From NCBI RefSeq assembly GCF_900102885.1, contig NZ_FNGE01000009.1, positions 62,001-126,000 of the forward strand: 64,000 nucleotides of DNA. Direction: 5' to 3'. Of the stretch, positions 1 to 11,194 are shown piece by piece. The translations under genes and the position numbers were made by a program. The notes beneath the pieces were generated by a model that was not told where the DNA came from, searched no databases, and was given only the letters and a program-made list of their open reading frames with translations. Origin of the DNA: Paracoccus chinensis. GTDB lineage: Bacteria > Pseudomonadota > Alphaproteobacteria > Rhodobacterales > Rhodobacteraceae. Within the stretch, counting starts at the first letter, position 1; each line of letters begins with the position of its first letter.

Positions 1-1060
1 GGTCGTCGCGGGCGAGGTTCGACATGATCTGCTGAAGCGCGGGCCCCCCCAGCCCGGCGATGGCGGCCAGGGGTGTCAGGGCCAGGGCCCACAGCGGGCT
101 GGTGACGAAGCCGTAGAAGACGAAGGCCGCGATCTCGAGCACGAAGCCCAGGACCACCGTGCGGCCCGGTCCGAAGCGCCGGATCGCGGGGCCGACCAGC
201 ACGCCCTGCACGAAGGCGATGGCGATGCCGAAGGCCGCCAGCGACAGGCCGATATGCAGCGGGTCCCAGCCGAAGCGGGCCTTGCCAAAGAAGCTCCAGA
301 CCGCCGGATAGACATAGCCGGCAAGGTTGAAGAGCGCGAAGACCGCCAGAAGCGGCGCGATCCCCGGCAGCTTGCCCACGGCCGAGAACGAGGAAAGCGG
401 GTTGGCGCGCCGCCAGCTGAAGGGGCGGCGGATCGACCGCGTGACGGTTTCCGGCAGGACGAAATAGCCGAAAACCATGTTGGCAAAGGCAAGCCCGCCC
501 GCGATCCAGAAGGGTGCCCTCAGGTCGATGGTCGAGGCTAGGCTGCCCAGCACCGGCCCCAGCACGAAGCCCACCCCGAAGGCCGCCCCGATCAGGCCGA
601 AGTTGCGGCCCTTTTCCTCGGGCGTCGAGATGTCGGCCATGTAGGCGGCTGCCGTCGCGTGGGTCGCGGCCATGATGCCGCCGATGATGCGGCCGATCAG
701 GATCAGCGTAACGGTATGGGCGACCGCCAGCAGCACATAGTCCAGCGTCATCACGAATAGCGCTGTCAGCATGACCGGGCGGCGGCCATAGGCGTCCGAC
801 AGGTTCCCCACGACGGGGCCGAACAGGAACTGCATCGCCGCATAGGCCGTGCCGAGGATGCCGCCCCAGACGGCGGCGCCAGACAGGTTCTGGCCGGTCA
901 GTTCCTCGAGCAGGTCGGGCATGACAGGAAAGATCAGCCCCATGCCGGTCGCGTCGATCAGCACCGTCAGCAGCACGAAGATGCGCGCCGCCCGTCCGGC
1001 CTTGCGGCGGAAGGCCGCGCGGCGCCGGTCTGCGCGGGTTCTGACGGAAATCTGGGACAT
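1..1060 (-). CDS. MFS drug-efflux-type transporter (C-terminus beyond window edge)
   Basis: About 353 codons are visible and the gene runs off the left edge, so the C-terminal part is missing. The N-terminus has a basic cytoplasmic tail (Arg-rich, residues 5-25) followed by a first membrane helix containing the sequence DATGMGLIFPVMPDL. The signature loop between helices 2 and 3 is GNLSDAYGRRPVML, which is the MFS motif A as seen in TetA-class and related multidrug exporters. It should exchange protons for a small hydrophobic drug across the inner membrane, but the substrate cannot be read from sequence. The start is the ATG whose complement is at 1058-1060. No dedicated TetR-type regulator is seen on the visible side. 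Confidence 0.85.
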   Translation of the reverse strand, partial: MSQISVRTRADRRRAAFRRKAGRAARIFVLLTVLIDATGMGLIFPVMPDLLEELTGQNLSGAAVWGGILGTAYAAMQFLFGPVVGNLSDAYGRRPVMLTALFVMTLDYVLLAVAHTVTLILIGRIIGGIMAATHATAAAYMADISTPEEKGRNFGLIGAAFGVGFVLGPVLGSLASTIDLRAPFWIAGGLAFANMVFGYFVLPETVTRSIRRPFSWRRANPLSSFSAVGKLPGIAPLLAVFALFNLAGYVYPAVWSFFGKARFGWDPLHIGLSLAAFGIAIAFVQGVLVGPAIRRFGPGRTVVLGFVLEIAAFVFYGFVTSPLWALALTPLAAIAGLGGPALQQIMSNLARDD

Positions 1061-1127
1061 CTGGCACTCGCAGGGACGCTGGCGCCTCTCTGCCATGAAC
1101 GGGGTGCGAGCGAAAGCGGCCCCGCCC

Positions 1128-1640
1128 TCAGGGGTGCAGGCGGCTTTCTGCGGGGCGCACCAGATCGGACAGGGCGGCGGCGAGGTCGGCGCGCAGGCTG
1201 CGCCGCTCCTCGGGGCTGAGGAAGGCGCCAAGCTCGATCTCGCGCCGGCCGTCGGACAGGGTCAGGTAATCCTCGACCGGCCCGTCGCGCCGCAGGGTCA
1301 GCCGCACCCAGTAGGGATTGCCCTGCCAGCGGCGGGCCGGACGGCCGGGGTCGTGGCGGGTGACCGACATCTCGGCCGGGTTCAGCGCGACTTCCTCGAA
1401 CGCGCCGCCGCCTTTCCAGCCCCGCTGGACCGCCCACCACAGTCCCGCCAGCGCCGCCAGGGCGAAGGGCAGCAGCCCCCACATGACGGCCGAGCCGATG
1501 ACTGCCAGCAGGGGCAGCGCCAGCGTTGCCGCCGAAATCCCGATCACCCAGGCGAAGCCCTCGGGCGTCAGCGAGCGGTGGCGCCAGATCAGCAGGCGGC
1601 GGGTGCCGTCGGGGTCGTCGGGCTGCCAGGCGTAGGGCAT
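1128..1640 (-). CDS. DUF2244 family membrane protein
   Basis: This 170-residue protein has two adjacent hydrophobic helices (about residues 30-70) flanked by soluble segments. The opening WRHRSLTPEGF and the later HDPGRPARRWQGNPYWVRL stretch are typical of DUF2244, an uncharacterised inner-membrane family that is often found next to cytochrome oxidase genes in alphaproteobacteria. Here it follows ctaD on the same strand after a terminator. A role in oxidase biogenesis is only suggested by position. The biochemical function is unknown. Confidence 0.85.
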   Translation of the reverse strand: MPYAWQPDDPDGTRRLLIWRHRSLTPEGFAWVIGISAATLALPLLAVIGSAVMWGLLPFALAALAGLWWAVQRGWKGGGAFEEVALNPAEMSVTRHDPGRPARRWQGNPYWVRLTLRRDGPVEDYLTLSDGRREIELGAFLSPEERRSLRADLAAALSDLVRPAESRLHP

Positions 1641-1666
1641 GGGGTCCGCATCCAGGGTCTTCCACG

Positions 1667-1695
1667 GAAAACGGCCCCGGATCGCTCCGGGGCCG
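1667..1695 (-). terminator. Rho-independent terminator after ctaD
   Basis: A perfect 10-bp stem (1672-1681 with 1686-1695, loop tcgc) is followed on the minus strand by a short U-run (complement of 1668-1671). It lies 20 bases past the ctaD stop and separates it from the DUF2244 gene. Confidence 0.8.
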
Positions 1696-1715
1696 CAGGG
1701 TTCAGGTCGAAGGGA

Positions 1716-3407
<1,692 letters not shown>

Positions 3408-3510
3408 TCAGAATCGTGCCGTCGCGGCGGCTGGCCGGGCGGACTGGCTGAGGCTCGTTCTAGAACAGGATTCCCCTTGCGGCAATGCGTCGCGCGGGGG
3501 CCGGTGCGAC

Positions 3511-3544
3511 AAAAAAGTCCCCCGCCCGCAGGCGCGGACGGGGG
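3511..3544 (-). terminator. Rho-independent terminator after cycA
   Basis: The minus strand carries an 11-bp GC stem (3519-3529 with 3534-3544, one G-T wobble), a 4-base loop and a run of six U (complement of 3511-3516). It lies 41 bases after the cycA stop and insulates ctaD from cycA transcription. Confidence 0.85.
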
Positions 3545-3584
3545 CCGATTCAGGTGCCGTTCCCGTTGCGGGAAGACAGGTGCG

Positions 3585-4106
3585 TCAGTTCGTGGCCGCA
3601 GGCGCCGCCGCTGCCGCGTCGCCCCCGGCCGCAGGCGCCGCTGCGGCCGCCGCATCGCCGTCCGCCGCCGCGCCGGCATCGGGCGAGTGCTGCGCCAGGA
3701 AGGCGACCACGTCGGCCTGGTTCTTGGCCAGCTTGAAGGTCATCTTCGACTTCGCGGCGGTGTCCCCGGTGTATTCCTTCACATAGGCGGTCGGGTCGGT
3801 GATGTACTCGATCAGGTGGGCCGCGTCCCAGACCTGGTCGGGGTTCTTCTCGGCCAGCTCGATCAGACCCTCGCCGTACTTGTAGCCCTCCTCGGCGGCA
3901 TAGGGACGGCCGACCACGCCATACAGGTTGGGGCCGGTCTTGCCGCCCTTCACGATGTCCGTGCCGTCCGGCGCCTGGATCATGTGGCAGGCCTTGCATT
4001 TCTTGAACTCTGCCTCGCCCTTGGCCGGGTCGCCGGCCGCATCCTGGGCCAGGGCGGGCATGGCAAGGGCGAAGGTCGCGAGAGTGGCAAACAGGCTGGT
4101 CTTCAT
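3585..4106 (-). CDS. cycA: Cytochrome c550, periplasmic electron carrier
   Basis: This 173-residue precursor has a Sec signal peptide with predicted cleavage after ALA at residue 20. The mature protein is a class I cytochrome c with the heme site CKACH (C37, C40, H41) and the methionine ligand M122 in KSKMTF. It shuttles electrons in the periplasm, for example from the bc1 complex to aa3 oxidase or denitrification enzymes. The long Ala/Asp-rich C-terminal tail is a hallmark of Paracoccus c550. The start chosen is the ATG at 4106, because AGGAAGGA lies just upstream; an ATG six codons earlier would precede that site. Proximity to ctaD matches its role as electron donor. Confidence 0.95.
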   Translation of the reverse strand: MKTSLFATLATFALAMPALAQDAAGDPAKGEAEFKKCKACHMIQAPDGTDIVKGGKTGPNLYGVVGRPYAAEEGYKYGEGLIELAEKNPDQVWDAAHLIEYITDPTAYVKEYTGDTAAKSKMTFKLAKNQADVVAFLAQHSPDAGAAADGDAAAAAAPAAGGDAAAAAPAATN

Positions 4107-4201
4107 CGGATCGTCCTTCCTCAACGGATCATTCGTGACGAGAGCGGTCTCTCTCGGGCACAGGGCATATCATCGCGCGCGCTTTCGCAAGAGAACAAAG
4201 G

Positions 4202-4918
4202 TCATAGACCCGCATTTGGTTCACCAAGAACCTTGCAAAAGCTGGTCATCAGCGCGTGATCCAGATCGGCCATCGTCACCGGAAGGCCGAGATCGACCAG
4301 GCTGGTGACGCCGTGGCCGCTGATCCCGCAGGGAACGATGCCGCCATAATGCGACAGGTCGGGTTCCACGTTGATCGAGATGCCATGGAAGCTGACCCAG
4401 CGACGCAGCTTGATGCCGATGGCGGCGATCTTGTCCTCGCGCATGATGCCGTCCGCCAGCGGGGCCTTGTCGGGCCGGGCGATCCAGACGCCCACGCGGC
4501 CTTCGCGGATCTCGCCGCGCAGCCCGAACTCGGCCAAGGCGGCGATCACCCATGCCTCCAGCGACTGGACAAAGGCGCGGATGTCGCGGCCGCGGCGGTT
4601 GAGGTCCAGCATGACATAGGCCACGCGCTGTCCGGGGCCGTGATAGGTGTATTGGCCGCCGCGCCCGGTGGGGAAGACCGGAAAGCGGCCGGGATCGGTC
4701 AGGTCCTCGGGCCGGGCCGAGGTGCCCGCCGTGTAAAGCGGCGGATGCTCGACAAGCCAGATGGCCTCCGGCGCCTCGCCCGCATGGATGGCGGCGACGC
4801 GCGCCTCCATCCATGCCACCGCCTCGGGGTGGGGGAACAGGCCGGGGGTCAGCAGCCACTCGGGGCCGGGTGGGGCCGAGGGCAGTCGCTGCGTGTCGGA
4901 AGTGGGAAGTTCGGTCAT
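4202..4918 (-). CDS. lipB: Octanoyl-[ACP]:protein N-octanoyltransferase
   Basis: LipB moves octanoate from acyl carrier protein onto the lipoyl domains of the 2-oxoacid dehydrogenases and the glycine cleavage H protein, the first step of lipoate formation. The protein is 238 residues. It shows the substrate loop [13 protein letters not shown] (residues 86-97), the conserved lysine of DKIAAIGIK (K163) and the catalytic cysteine in [12 protein letters not shown] (C197). The ATG at 4918 starts the conserved protein; the reading frame stays open further upstream only because of high GC. LipA is not in the window. Confidence 0.95.
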   Translation of the reverse strand: MTELPTSDTQRLPSAPPGPEWLLTPGLFPHPEAVAWMEARVAAIHAGEAPEAIWLVEHPPLYTAGTSARPEDLTDPGRFPVFPTGRGGQYTYHGPGQRVAYVMLDLNRRGRDIRAFVQSLEAWVIAALAEFGLRGEIREGRVGVWIARPDKAPLADGIMREDKIAAIGIKLRRWVSFHGISINVEPDLSHYGGIVPCGISGHGVTSLVDLGLPVTMADLDHALMTSFCKVLGEPNAGL

Positions 4919-5025
4919 GACGCGCCACAGATGACGCCAGCCATGCCGATAAGCAAGCGCAGCCTCCCCGGGCTGCCGCAGCCTTTTCCTCCTTGCCCAT
5001 ATATCCCCAGTCTTCCGAGCCCCGG

Positions 5026-5048
5026 AAAACAGTCCGGTGGACTGTTTT
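5026..5048 (-). terminator. Perfect hairpin with T-tract on both strands
   Basis: A 10-bp perfect stem (5026-5035 with 5039-5048, loop ggt) ends in TTTT on either strand. It lies between the lipB start and the stop of the acyltransferase gene, so it probably ends the leftward transcript of the latter. The surrounding bases 4990-5090 also resemble the repeated gene-3'-end element described at 44519-44580. Confidence 0.6.
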
Positions 5049-5112
5049 GGGCGAGGAAGGGGCGGAGCCCGATCGGGCAGCGCCCCGGTCCGGAGGTCAG
5101 GCAAACGAAAGA

Positions 5113-6060
5113 CTAGAGCTTTTCGCCCATCGGCTGCCGGATCTGCGCCCGGCGCCGACGCACCTCGCGCAGGTGCGACATGTGCGCGGCGTTGGGGCCG
5201 GGCGGGGGCAGGTCCAGGACGGCGCGGCGCAGCGCCTCGATTCCTTCCTCGGACTTCGCGGGCAGGCTCGCCGGGTCGATCGGCTTTCCGACCGTGATGC
5301 GGTAGGTGTGGCCCGCCTTGTTCAGCACCTCGTTGAACAGCGTCACGTCCCGCAGAGTCGGGTGGATCGCGTCCAGCAGGTAGAACAGGGCCGAGTTCCT
5401 CGCCCGGATGTGCAGTGGGATGACGGGCGCGCCGAACTTGCGCGCGATCATCACGGCGCTGGCCATCCAGGGCCGCTCGTGCAGCTTCAGCCCGTGCCGC
5501 TTGGCCAGCCGCCCCGAGGGGAAGATCAGCCCGATCCGCCCCTGGCCCAGCGCGGCGCGGGTGTAGTCCATCGTGTATTTCGTCTTGGCGTGGCTGCGCT
5601 TCTCCATCCGCCATTCGACCGGGGCGATCAGCTCCTCGGTCTGGGGCAGGACGCGGATCATGTCGTGGTTGGCGTAGATGAACAGGTCGTCGCGCACGGC
5701 CGAGACGACCGCGTGCAGAACGATCCCGTCCGCGATCCCCGTCGGATGGTTTGCCACGATCAGCGCGGGGCCGGTCGCGGGGATGTTCTCCAGCCCGTCC
5801 ACCCGCAGGTCGCGCACGATCAGCGCCGAGATGCGGCGCATGATCTCCTCGGTCGGCAGGTCGCGGAACTCGGCCGCGAGATCGATGGAACGGGGATAGC
5901 GCAAGAGCCGCATCATCAGCCGCTTGGCCAGCGTGTGATGCGGCTTGCCGGAATAGAGCCAGGGCGCCCGTTCGGCGATCAGCGGGTCCAGCCGTTCCTG
6001 CATCTCGACCCGGGCGGGCAGGCGGCCCGGATCAGGCGTGTTCGTGGGCGCGTGGCTCAT
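5113..6060 (-). CDS. Lysophospholipid acyltransferase family protein (PlsC/OlsA-like)
   Basis: The protein has 315 residues. The acyltransferase block I is NHPTGIADG (N104, H105, D111), a variant with five residues between His and Asp as in the OlsA/hemolysin-like branch of the LPLAT family. Block III is IFPSGRLAK. It probably transfers an acyl chain to a lysophospholipid or lyso-ornithine lipid at the inner membrane. The acceptor cannot be told from sequence, and no OlsB partner is adjacent. The start is placed at 6060, three codons inside the longest frame; an ATG at 6069 is the alternative. Confidence 0.8.
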   Translation of the reverse strand: MSHAPTNTPDPGRLPARVEMQERLDPLIAERAPWLYSGKPHHTLAKRLMMRLLRYPRSIDLAAEFRDLPTEEIMRRISALIVRDLRVDGLENIPATGPALIVANHPTGIADGIVLHAVVSAVRDDLFIYANHDMIRVLPQTEELIAPVEWRMEKRSHAKTKYTMDYTRAALGQGRIGLIFPSGRLAKRHGLKLHERPWMASAVMIARKFGAPVIPLHIRARNSALFYLLDAIHPTLRDVTLFNEVLNKAGHTYRITVGKPIDPASLPAKSEEGIEALRRAVLDLPPPGPNAAHMSHLREVRRRRAQIRQPMGEKL

Positions 6061-6102
6061 GACGTGCACCTATCCCCTGAGACTTGACGCTCGCAAGCGT
6101 CA

Positions 6103-8664
6103 TCAGGTTCCCGCGGCAAGAATGCGCCGCACCATTTCGCCGGTGTTGCCCGACAGCGACGGCAGGGCGGCCAGCCGTTCCAGCGCCGCCCGCGCCTTTG
6201 CCCGGCGATCCGCGTCATAGCGCGGCCAAGTCTCGAAGACCGTGGTCATGCGCGCCGCCGTCTGCGGGTTCACCGGGTCCAGCCGCATCAGCCAGTCCGC
6301 AACAAAATCATAGCCGGATCCGTCGCCTGCATGGAAAGCCGCATGGTTCGCCGCAAGCCCGCCAATCAGCGAGCGGAAGCGGTTCGGGTTCTTCCAGTCG
6401 AAGTCGGGACGCTCTGCCAGCTCACTCGCCACGGGCACCGCACGGGCAGGCGGGGCGGCCATGGGCTGGACGCTGAAGAACTTGTCCATCACCAGCCGGT
6501 TGCCGCCGAAGCGCGCCTCCATCTCGGCAAGGGCGGGGCCGGCGCGGTCCAGACGGACCAGCGCCGCCAGCGCGCCCATCTTCTCGGTCATGTTCAAGGC
6601 CGAGTCCCACAGCGACTGCGCCCGCGCGCCGCCGTCGAGCCGCGACAGCAGCCCCAGCGCCGCCAGCCGCAGCGAGCGCCGTCCCGCAGGCCCGGCCTCG
6701 GGCGAATAGGGGCCGGGCACTTCCATCCGGTCGTAAAGGGCGGACAGGCCGCGCTCGTGCTCGGCCGCGAGTTCGGCCGCCAGCGCATCGCGTGCCTGGT
6801 GAATGGCGTCAGGGTCGGGGGTTGCCCCGCGCGTGGCGATCTCGGCCGCGATCTCGTCCTCGCCGGGCAGGCGCAGGACCAGTGCCACAAAGGCCGGGTC
6901 GAGGCTTTCATCGTCCAGCACGCCGCCCAGCGCATGGGTGAAGACCGGATCGACGCTGCCGCCCCGCGCCATCGCGACCAGCGAGTCCATCGCCAGATCG
7001 TGCCCCGCCTGCCAGCGGGCGAAGGAATCCGTGTCATGCGCCAGCAGAATCGCACGCTCGACCGTGGTCATCTTCCGGTCCACCGTCACGGGGGCGGAAA
7101 AGCCTCGCAGCAGCGACACCACGGGGCGCGAGCCGAGGCCATCGAAGCCGAAGTCCTGCGCAGTTTCCGTCATCTCCAGCACGCGGGTTGGCAGTACCTC
7201 GTCGCCGTTCTGCGAGATCAGGCCAACCGCAATGGGGATCACGCGCGCCGGCTTGTCGGGCTGGCCCGGTGTGGGTGCGGTCGCCTGCGAAAAGCGCAGG
7301 GTCAGGCGGCCCGCCTCGTCATCCCAGTTCTCGGCCAGCGTCAGCTTCGGCGTGCCCGCGTCGGTGTACCAGCGCTTGAACTGCGCAAGGTCGCGGCCGG
7401 TGGCGTCCTCGAAGACCTTCAGCCAGTCCTCGATGGTGCAGGCCTGCCCGTCATGGCGGTCAAAATACAGGTCCAGCGACTTGCGGTAGCCCTCATCCCC
7501 TACCAGCCGCTTGAGCATCCCGATGACCTCGGCGCCCTTTTCGTAAACGGTGGCGGTGTAGAAGTTGTTGATCTCTTCATAACGGTCGGGCCGGGGCGGA
7601 TGCGCCAGCGGCCCCGCGTCCTCGCGGAACTGGCGCCCGCGCAGCGTCACCACGTCCTCGATCCGCTTCACCGCGGCCGAGCGCACGTCCGCCGTGAACT
7701 GCTGGTCGCGGAAGACCGTCAGCCCTTCCTTGAGGCAGAGCTGGAACCAGTCGCGGCAGGTGATCCTGTTGCCGGTCCAGTTGTGGAAATACTCATGCGC
7801 GATCACTGCCTCGATGCGCTCATAGTCGGCGTCGGTCGCGGTCTCGGGAGAGGCCAGCACCAGTTTCGAGTTGAAGATGTTCAACCCCTTGTTTTCCATG
7901 GCCCCCATGTTGAAGTCGTCGACGGCGACGATGTTGAACACATCGAGGTCATATTCGCGCCCGTAGGCCGTCTCGTCCCAGCGCATGGACGTTTTCAGCG
8001 CCTCCATGGCGAAGCCGGCGCGGTCCAGATCCGCCGGCCGCACCCAGACATTCAGCGCGACGTTGCGCCCCGACATGGTGGTAAAGCTGTCGCTGACCGC
8101 CTTCAGGTCGCCCGCGACCAGCGCAAAGAGATAGGCGGGCTTGGGCCAGGGGTCGTGCCATTCGGCCCAGCCCTCGCCCTGTGCCACGGGGTTGCCGTTG
8201 GACAGTAGCACCGGCAGGTCGGACCGGACCGTCACCCGGAAGGCCGCCATCACGTCGGGCCGGTCGGGATACCAAGTGATGTGGCGGAAGCCTTCGGCCT
8301 CGCACTGGGTGCAGAAGATGCCGCCCGACAGATACAGCCCCTCCAGCGCTGTGTTCGCCTCGGGGTCGATCTCGACCTGCGCGGCGAAGGTGAACGGGCG
8401 GTCGGGCAGGGCGGCCTCGGCGACCGTCAGCGTCTCGCCCGTCATCGCCAGATGCGCGGCGTCCACGGGGGCGCCGTCGATAGTCACGGACCGCGTCCGC
8501 AGCCCCGTGCCGCCGTCCAGCACCAGGGGACCCGCGCCGGTCCGCTCGAACTCGATCCGGGATGAGACAACCGTGCCTTGTGGCGCCAATGTCACATCGA
8601 GACGGGTTTCCCGGACCCGGAACGGATAGGGGCTGTAATCGCGAAGAAAGCGGGTTTCCGCCAT
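6103..8664 (-). CDS. pepN: Aminopeptidase N (M1 zinc peptidase)
   Basis: PepN removes N-terminal residues from peptides in the cytoplasm. At 853 residues it is a normal bacterial PepN length. The exopeptidase motif GAMEN is at residues 254-258. The zinc site HEYFH (290-294) and the third ligand E313 in KEGLT are intact. The C-terminal half is the helical M1 DUF3458 region. It is monocistronic, with no gene overlap on either side. Confidence 0.97.
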   Translation of the reverse strand: MAETRFLRDYSPYPFRVRETRLDVTLAPQGTVVSSRIEFERTGAGPLVLDGGTGLRTRSVTIDGAPVDAAHLAMTGETLTVAEAALPDRPFTFAAQVEIDPEANTALEGLYLSGGIFCTQCEAEGFRHITWYPDRPDVMAAFRVTVRSDLPVLLSNGNPVAQGEGWAEWHDPWPKPAYLFALVAGDLKAVSDSFTTMSGRNVALNVWVRPADLDRAGFAMEALKTSMRWDETAYGREYDLDVFNIVAVDDFNMGAMENKGLNIFNSKLVLASPETATDADYERIEAVIAHEYFHNWTGNRITCRDWFQLCLKEGLTVFRDQQFTADVRSAAVKRIEDVVTLRGRQFREDAGPLAHPPRPDRYEEINNFYTATVYEKGAEVIGMLKRLVGDEGYRKSLDLYFDRHDGQACTIEDWLKVFEDATGRDLAQFKRWYTDAGTPKLTLAENWDDEAGRLTLRFSQATAPTPGQPDKPARVIPIAVGLISQNGDEVLPTRVLEMTETAQDFGFDGLGSRPVVSLLRGFSAPVTVDRKMTTVERAILLAHDTDSFARWQAGHDLAMDSLVAMARGGSVDPVFTHALGGVLDDESLDPAFVALVLRLPGEDEIAAEIATRGATPDPDAIHQARDALAAELAAEHERGLSALYDRMEVPGPYSPEAGPAGRRSLRLAALGLLSRLDGGARAQSLWDSALNMTEKMGALAALVRLDRAGPALAEMEARFGGNRLVMDKFFSVQPMAAPPARAVPVASELAERPDFDWKNPNRFRSLIGGLAANHAAFHAGDGSGYDFVADWLMRLDPVNPQTAARMTTVFETWPRYDADRRAKARAALERLAALPSLSGNTGEMVRRILAAGT

Positions 8665-8827
8665 GATATCCCTCGTTCCAGAAAAAGTCCTGCACGCGCG
8701 GAACTTGTGTCAAAGCCGAGTGTTAAGCGCCTGATTACCGGGTCGCAAGCCAAGGCCTCAGTTGCGCGTGCAGAGGATTGAGGGCAAGGCGAACCCGCCA
8801 GATCATGCAGCTTCAAGGAGACCAGTC

Positions 8828-9430
8828 ATGGCCAACTACGACCCGAACGATCCGCGCCGCACCGACGCCACCGATCCGCATCGCCCCGTCGATCCCAGCG
8901 GTCGCAACACCGTCGTGACCGAGACCTACGTCGAGCCGGTCGAGAAGAAGGCCTCGCCGCTGCCGCTGATCATCGGTATCCTGCTGGCCCTGGCGCTTGC
9001 CTGGTGGCTGCTGTCCAGCTTCATGGGCAATGACGAGGCGGTCGATACCGAAACCGCGACCACCACGACCACGGCGCCTGTTGCCGATACGGCGACCACC
9101 ACGACGACGGACACGGCGACCACGACCGCTCCGGCTGCGACGACGGGCACCGACACCGCGACGACCGACACCGCCACGACCGGCACCGCGACCGACACCG
9201 CCACCACCGGCACGGCCACGACTGGCGCCGCGACCACCGGGGCCGATGCCGCCACCGCCGCGGGTGAAGCTGCCGAAGCTGCCGGCGAGGCTGCCCAGGA
9301 CGCCGCCACGGCGACCGGCGCCGCGGCTGACGCTGCCGCCGACACGGCCGCCGAGGCTGCCAGCGACGCGGCCGATGCCGCCGCCTCGACCACGACAACG
9401 GTTCCGGTCACCACGCCTTCGACCAACTGA
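8828..9430 (+). CDS. Single-pass membrane protein with long Thr/Ala repeat tail
   Basis: The 200-residue protein has three parts. Residues 1-45 are a polar N-terminus. Next comes one membrane helix (LPLIIGILLALALAWWLL), and then about 125 residues made almost only of Thr, Ala, Asp and Gly in imperfect runs such as TATTTT, DTATT and GTATT. The start at 8828 is preceded by AAGGAG. The low-complexity tail resembles cell-envelope spacer domains but matches no family I can name. The repeated codons (acc, acg, gcg) make the DNA itself repetitive. The gene stands alone and ends in a strong terminator. Confidence 0.75.
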   Translation: MANYDPNDPRRTDATDPHRPVDPSGRNTVVTETYVEPVEKKASPLPLIIGILLALALAWWLLSSFMGNDEAVDTETATTTTTAPVADTATTTTTDTATTTAPAATTGTDTATTDTATTGTATDTATTGTATTGAATTGADAATAAGEAAEAAGEAAQDAATATGAAADAAADTAAEAASDAADAAASTTTTVPVTTPSTN

Positions 9431-9463
9431 TCTTCCCTCGCCGGCCTTCCCGGCCGGAAAATG

Positions 9464-9498
9464 GAACCGCCGCGCCTTTGCGCGGCGGTTCTTTTTTT
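9464..9498 (+). terminator. Rho-independent terminator
   Basis: A perfect 11-bp stem (9464-9474 with 9481-9491, loop cctttg) is followed by seven T. It lies 33 bases after the Thr/Ala-repeat gene. Confidence 0.9.
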
Positions 9499-9610
9499 CT
9501 CGTGCGGACCCCTTCCGTTTGCCGACCTTGTCCTGCGCCTCACCCGCTTGTGAAAGATTGTTGCGCAATGATAATGCGGTTGCAGCACAAGACGAGAGGG
9601 GGCCGGCTCG

Positions 9611-11185
9611 GTGAGAATTGGCGCGTTGAAGGAAACTTTCGACGGTGAGGCGCGGGTCGCCGTCACACCGTCCTCGGCCGGGCATCTGCAGAAGCTCGGG
9701 CATGAGGTTCACGTCGAATCGGGCGCGGGCGCCCGCGCGGGCTTTTCGGATGCGGCCTATGAAGGGGCCGGGGTGACCGTTCATCCGAACGCCGCCGCGC
9801 TGACCGAGGCGGTGGATGTCGTCGTCAAGGTCCGCCCGCCGACCGACGAGGAACTGGGCCGGATGCGGGAAGGGCAGACGCTCATCTCGTTCTTCTATCC
9901 CGGCCAGAATGCCGAGCTGCTGGAACGCGCGCGCGACTTGGGCGTGAACGCCATCGCGATGGACATGGTCCCGCGGATCAGCCGCGCGCAGAAGATGGAC
10001 GCGCTGTCGTCCATGGCCAACATCGCCGGCTACCGCGCGGTGATCGAGGCCGCCAACAACTTCGGCCGCTTCTTCACGGGCCAGGTGACGGCGGCGGGCA
10101 AGGTGCCCCCGGCCAAGGTGCTGGTCGTGGGCGCGGGCGTCGCGGGCCTTGCCGCCATCGGCGCCGCGACCTCGCTGGGCGCGCAGGTCTATGCTTTCGA
10201 CGTCCGCCCCGAGGTCGCCGAGCAGATCGAGTCGATGGGCGCCGAGTTCGTCTTCCTCGACTTCGCCGACCAAGTGCAGGACGGCGCCGCGACCGGCGGT
10301 TATGCCGCGCCCTCGTCCCCCGAGTTCCTGGCCAAGCAGCTGGAAAAGTTCCGCGAGCTTGCGCCGGACATGGACATCGTCATCACCACGGCGCTGATCC
10401 CCGGCCGTCCCGCGCCCAAGCTGTGGACCGAGGACATGGTCCGCATGATGAAGCCGGGCTCGGTCATCGTGGACCTGGCCGCCGAGCGCGGCGGCAACTG
10501 CGATCTGACCGTGCCCGACGCCAAGATCGTGACTGAGAACGGCGTCACGATCATCGGCTACACCGACTTCCCCTCGCGCATGGGGGCGCAGTCCTCCGAG
10601 CTTTACGGCAACAACATCCGCCACATGCTGGCCGACCTGACGCCTGCCAAGGACGGCACGCTGGTTCACAACATGGAGGATGACGTGATCCGCGGCGCGA
10701 CCGTCACGCGCGACCACGACGTCACCTGGCCGCCGCCGCCACCCAAGGTGCAGGCGATTGCCGCGCAGAAACCCAAGCCCAAGGTCAAGGAACCCACGCC
10801 CGAAGAACGCCGCGCTGCCGAGGCGCTGGCCTTCCGCCGCCAGACCCGCAGCCAGGTCGGCATGCTGGTCACGGGCGGCGTGCTGATGCTGCTGGTCGGG
10901 CTCTTCGCCCCGGCCTCGTTCCTGCAGCATTTCATCGTCTTCGTGCTGTCGGTCTTCATCGGCTTCCAGGTGATCTGGAACGTCAGCCATTCGCTGCATA
11001 CGCCGCTGATGGCGATCACCAACGCGATCTCGTCGATCGTGATCCTGGGCGCGCTGCTGCAGATCGGCTCGGGTTCGGCGCTGATCGTCATCCTGGGCGC
11101 GCTGGCCGTGCTGATGACGGCCGTCAACATCTTCGGCGGCTTCCTGGTCACGCGCCGGATGCTTGCCATGTTCCAGAAGTCGTAA
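9611..11185 (+). CDS. pntA: NAD(P)+ transhydrogenase subunit alpha
   Basis: This is the alpha subunit of the proton-translocating transhydrogenase, which uses the proton motive force to make NADPH from NADH. Residues 1-380 form the NAD(H)-binding domain I, with the Rossmann loop GAGVAGLAAIGAA near residue 177. A Pro/Lys linker follows, and residues 410-524 hold four membrane helices. In some alphaproteobacteria these are two genes (pntAA and pntAB); here they are fused as in E. coli. The start codon is GTG at 9611, with a G-rich ribosome site (gagaggggg) upstream. pntB follows after 9 bases. Confidence 0.95.
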   Translation: MRIGALKETFDGEARVAVTPSSAGHLQKLGHEVHVESGAGARAGFSDAAYEGAGVTVHPNAAALTEAVDVVVKVRPPTDEELGRMREGQTLISFFYPGQNAELLERARDLGVNAIAMDMVPRISRAQKMDALSSMANIAGYRAVIEAANNFGRFFTGQVTAAGKVPPAKVLVVGAGVAGLAAIGAATSLGAQVYAFDVRPEVAEQIESMGAEFVFLDFADQVQDGAATGGYAAPSSPEFLAKQLEKFRELAPDMDIVITTALIPGRPAPKLWTEDMVRMMKPGSVIVDLAAERGGNCDLTVPDAKIVTENGVTIIGYTDFPSRMGAQSSELYGNNIRHMLADLTPAKDGTLVHNMEDDVIRGATVTRDHDVTWPPPPPKVQAIAAQKPKPKVKEPTPEERRAAEALAFRRQTRSQVGMLVTGGVLMLLVGLFAPASFLQHFIVFVLSVFIGFQVIWNVSHSLHTPLMAITNAISSIVILGALLQIGSGSALIVILGALAVLMTAVNIFGGFLVTRRMLAMFQKS

Positions 11186-11194
11186 GGGGCGTCG

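Noticed and set aside
4919-5614. N-terminal extension of lipB through the acyltransferase region
   Set aside because: It overlaps the conserved part of another gene antisense or out of frame, and LipB is complete from 4918.
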